Made by a program: the position numbers and the translations under genes. The notes beneath the pieces were generated by a model that saw only the letters and a program-made list of their open reading frames with translations, made no database searches and was not told where the DNA came from. A DNA stretch of 64,000 nt from Phoenix dactylifera (lineage: Eukaryota; Streptophyta; Magnoliopsida; Arecales; Arecaceae). The stretch spans positions 7,908,475-7,972,474 of the forward strand of contig NC_052407.1 in the NCBI RefSeq assembly GCF_009389715.1, in the 5' to 3' direction. Shown piece by piece: positions 61,001 through 64,000 of this stretch (position 1 is the first letter of the stretch; every line of letters starts with the position of its first letter).

Positions 61001-64000
61001 ACTCGTCCTCAAAGTTGTTACTATCCTCTTGCAAGACAGTCTTTGCAACTTTAGTGCTTGTAGAATTATATTTTAGGGCCATGAGACTCAATGTCTACTC
61101 AAAGTAACCTAGATGAATTGTTGGTTTACAAAGTTATGCCATATTCTCACAAAAGAAAATGAGGCTATATTAATGTTGCAAACGTGGCTTACAGTTTAAG
61201 AACTTCATAAGTCAAATCTGAATGTTGTTTAACAACAGTTTGACTCTGTTATATAAATAAAAGGACTAAAAAGAAATATGATAATTTTTGACTCAAATTT
61301 TAGCAGACTAATCGTGTAATTCTCAGTATGAGTTATGTACATTGGATCTTGCATAAGGGATATGTGGGAGGACTTAGTATAAAGGCCTTCACTGATGGTT
61401 GAGAATTTATCCGTGAATAGGAGCCCAACCCCCCCCCACCCAATCCAAGACAAATTTCTCGTGTTAATTTTGAGTGATTGGTGACATTGGAATACTCAAT
61501 ACAAAATCTTCCTTGGTATCTGTATTTGTAGCGTGCACATGTCCATCTTATTGGCAAATGCATTTAGCATGCATTCAGCTAACTCCTTTTTTTTCACTTT
61601 TTGATTTTTGTGTACCACTTTCTATAGGTACAGGAATACACAATTACCCAATCAGTGAATTACCTGTGACCCAACTATGTACCATAAACTACTCAGTAGG
61701 TGGAAGAATTACTGAAGATGACATGCTTTAAGATTGTTTATAAATCGCACAGGCTACTCTTGTAAATAAGGGAGCCAGAAATTGTAATGAAGTGCATTAA
61801 GGAAGTTATTCACTGTATCTTATATAGAGACCTAATCAGCATTGAAGTTATCTTGTAGTCCAGCAGTAGGAGTCATGTACATTGGATCTCGCATGCAATC
61901 TAGAGTTGGCTCGTTCCCACACCTAATATCCAGATCCGGATATTCTAGAAGTTCAGTCATCTGGCTTGTAGAATATAGTCTATATGCAAATCTGTTCTTG
62001 ATTCAGTCCGCTGAGTGATGTAGCAAGCTAGTAGTTTTTTTTCATAAAGGAACAGGGCATTGTTTGCTATGCTAATCTTACAATCTATTCCTGCTTTACA
62101 CTTTATAAATTGTGTCTTGACAAGAACTAAAAAATTCATCTCCAATTCCTTGATAAGATTACTTGTATGGACTGTGTCAGTATAGAACATGATCATCTAT
62201 TCCTATTTTTATCGCAGTTATCCCTCTGATGCTACAAATGCACCATGGCCGCATTTCCAGCGTTTCATCTCATGTCATGCAATGAATAATCTCTTAGTTT
62301 CTCAGTTGGATCCTGATTTAGTTTATTTCTGCTTGACTAAAGTGGTTGTGGATTTGTATTTGCCCAATTATCTGACTGGATATGTTAAATTTACAGGGTG
62401 TAGAAACTGTAGATGCAAATCATTTCATCACTCCTGAAAATGTTGAGAGACTGAAGCAAGCAAAAGAAGCTAACCGTGTGCAAGTATGCTTCTGAGTTTG
62501 CTCCAAATTATGCTTTGCATTCTTTCTTTTGCAGCACATTTGTTATGTTTATCTGGCCCTATTTTTGCAGACTTAACACAATATTTGAGCCTTCATGACT
62601 TTACATTTGTGAAACACTCATGAAATATCATGGGCAATGTCACTTGATTTGTCCTTTCCTCTTCATCAGCTTTCATCTGGACATACTTGCACTTTGGGAC
62701 TCAATATGTTGAATAACTTTGCCTTGCATTCCTAGGAAGCATTCCCCCCTCCATCATTTCAAATAAACATGTACTAAAGTAATTTCACATTTCAATCTGG
62801 ATTTTTTGTATGTCATAGCTCATTGTATAGTTCTTAGGGTGTGTTTGGCTGGGTGGAAGTCACAGCCTTGTAATTTGGTTTCAGCAGAAGTCAGCAGTTC
62901 TATCTGTTTGTGGTTCAGTGAAAGTGGAAAAGTTTCCTTTAACTTTGGCAGGGGCTGTGCTGAAGTCAAATCCAAGGAAATGGACTCCTGCACCTCTGCC
63001 ATTTCGTTCCAACCTAACATATCTTTAATGTCTCAAGGTCCACTTTCTAGACATCAATGCATATTGCACTCTTGGATAGTATTAATAGACTGAAAAGAGA
63101 AGTATCATGAACATTTTGTCAGTGTCTTTTTTTTTTGTATGTGATACTCAACTTTAATGAGTTATGACAGCCTATCCAGGTAGTGCATTTGGTTTGATTT
63201 TCTTTGGGGACTGCAGCCCTTAGGTTTCTCTACTCAGGACCATAATGGTTGTCCTATTTGATTACCATTTGGATTGTTTGTCTTACAAGTTTTCTTAATA
63301 TTGAAAATTATACCATAGGTGACTAGGGTCATTCACCTAGTTTGTTTAAGCCATCACATGTACGACAAGTGGGTCATCAAATGGCTATGATAGAATAATT
63401 CTGTTGCCTTTTCGAAGTTTTCCCAGGAGCAATAGCACTCTGTCACCACACACCTGATGAAAAGCATTATCGAATTATTTACTGATTTTACAAGTGATGA
63501 TTTGAGTAAATGCACTTTGCAGATTGATTATACCCAGCCTGTCAAAGAGGACAAGCCTCAAGAAACATCTAGTGGCAAAGGTGACAGCCAGATTGGGACT
63601 GTTGGATGTGTTGCCGTTGATGGCAGTGGAAACTTAGCTGCAGCAACATCCACAGGTGGATTGGTGAACAAGATGGTGGGTAGGATAGGAGACACTCCCG
63701 TCATAGGTGCAGGAACATATGCGAATTCCTTCTGTGCAGTCTCTGCTACAGGCAAAGGTGAATCCATCATCCGAGCTACCATTGCCCGGGATGTAGCTGC
63801 ATTGATGGAGTACAAAGGGCTTTCACTGAGGGAGGCTGCAGCCTATGTTGTCAATAATGTTCCAAGGGGAAATGTCGGTCTAGTTGCTGTTTCTGCCAAA
63901 GGAGAAGTTACCATGCCTTTTAACACAAGGGGAATGTTTAGGGCCTGTGCAACTGAGGATGGTTACTCAGAGATTGGAATATGGCCTTCTGAGACTGATT
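55093..64000 (+). CDS. Plant-type L-asparaginase / isoaspartyl peptidase (3' end outside the window)
   Basis: Four exons: 55093-55254, 57152-57385, 62397-62483 and 63523 to beyond 64000; all introns phase 0 and GT-AG. The start is set by [15 protein letters not shown], which matches the family N-terminus. Exon 2 carries [19 protein letters not shown] and MEASIMDG-like text (here MEACIMDG), plus [12 protein letters not shown] and [13 protein letters not shown]. Exon 4 has [12 protein letters not shown] with Thr187, the N-terminal nucleophile freed by self-cleavage after Gly186, then [20 protein letters not shown] and GAGTYAN. The Ntn-hydrolase releases ammonia from asparagine and repairs isoaspartyl dipeptides in the cytosol. 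At least 320 codons are present, so only the last few are missing (the family ends near IAIWP; here [10 protein letters not shown]). Whether it is the K+-independent or K+-dependent type is not settled; the wording is closest to Arabidopsis ASPGA1, the K+-independent one. Confidence 0.93.
55255..57151 (+). other. Intron 1 of the asparaginase gene
   Basis: 1,897 bp, donor GTG/GTAACC, acceptor CTGCAG/GTTCG. AT-rich; no gene or complete element seen. Confidence 0.85.
57386..62396 (+). other. Intron 2 of the asparaginase gene (5.0 kb)
   Basis: Donor CAA/GTTAGT, acceptor TTTACAG/GGTG. It contains a GA-rich and 'ggtac'-rich dispersed repeat at 58110-58790; the rest is AT-rich with no coding frame of note. 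Confidence 0.85.
58110..58790 (-). repeat. Dispersed repeat with GA-rich tract inside asparaginase intron 2
   Basis: Begins 'gttgaagcggtactaaggc', has 'gtaggtccataccatgctgttc' and a (GAGAGG)n-like stretch, and ends 'aatacggtccaaactgcctgatttggatcggttcgg'. The wording is related to 3820-4105 and 37570-38120. Confidence 0.5.
62484..63522 (+). other. Intron 3 of the asparaginase gene
   Basis: 1,039 bp, donor CAA/GTATGC, acceptor TTTGCAG/ATTG. A 'ttagggtgtgtttggctgggtgg' word at about 62833 resembles a MITE end, but no inverted partner is present. Confidence 0.85.

Noticed and set aside
62833..63100. MITE in asparaginase intron 3
   Set aside because: Only one end-like word (GGGTGTGTTTGGCTGGG) seen, no inverted partner or target duplication.

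Overview
The window is nuclear DNA of a flowering plant, almost certainly a monocot. A palm-like genome is my best guess, but that is inference. The grounds are spliced genes with GT-AG introns from 1 to 5 kb, SAG12/SAG39-type papain-like proteases, a plant-type asparaginase, a Tourist-like MITE, an Au-like SINE, and long nested LTR retrotransposons and hAT, CACTA and LINE pieces. There is no bacterial, organellar or CRISPR-like content.

Layout. 1-4.4 kb is sparse: a possible non-coding first exon at the left edge, a complete Tourist-like MITE (866-1252) and an Au-like SINE (1937-2110). 4.46-11.2 kb is one structurally complete LTR retroelement (2.4 kb LTRs, tRNA-Met-type primer site, purine tract, 5-bp target duplication) with no gag or pol, so it is a LARD-like non-autonomous element. 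11.2-16 kb holds a broken subtilase-like gene start and a decayed copia gag.

16-28.6 kb and 36.6-47.2 kb form a family of SAG39-like cysteine proteases. Three copies look intact, each 342 aa in two exons: A at 17700-19701 (-), C at 25209-27211 (+) and D at 41916-44522 (-). Two broken copies lie between A and C. A and C sit on the arms of a large imperfect palindrome (16.27-20.91 kb against 23.51-28.64 kb). D sits at the edge of a second palindrome (44.5-47.2 kb) whose other arm ends in a copy of the protease promoter with no gene behind it. The loop of the first palindrome carries a CACTA-type transposon end with a captured fragment of a JMJ17/KDM5-type histone demethylase gene (JmjN plus ARID).

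Between the two palindromes are remnants of copia, Ty3-gypsy and LINE elements. A hAT transposon (38210-41435) there has a perfect 8-bp target duplication and an uninterrupted 675-aa transposase, so it is a candidate autonomous element. It is inserted into the 3' flank module of gene D. A long tRNA-derived SINE with a 16-bp target duplication sits in the intron of D.

47.2-51.2 kb is a decayed copia element (LTR, gag, protease, start of integrase) whose LTR carries a 295-bp CACTA miniature element. 51.2-54.9 kb is repeat-like. From 55093 to the right edge runs a normal single-copy-looking gene, a plant-type L-asparaginase/isoaspartyl peptidase in four exons, whose end lies just outside the window.

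The proteases would act in vacuolar or secretory proteolysis and the asparaginase in nitrogen recycling. Apart from a general link to nitrogen remobilisation, nothing ties these genes functionally.
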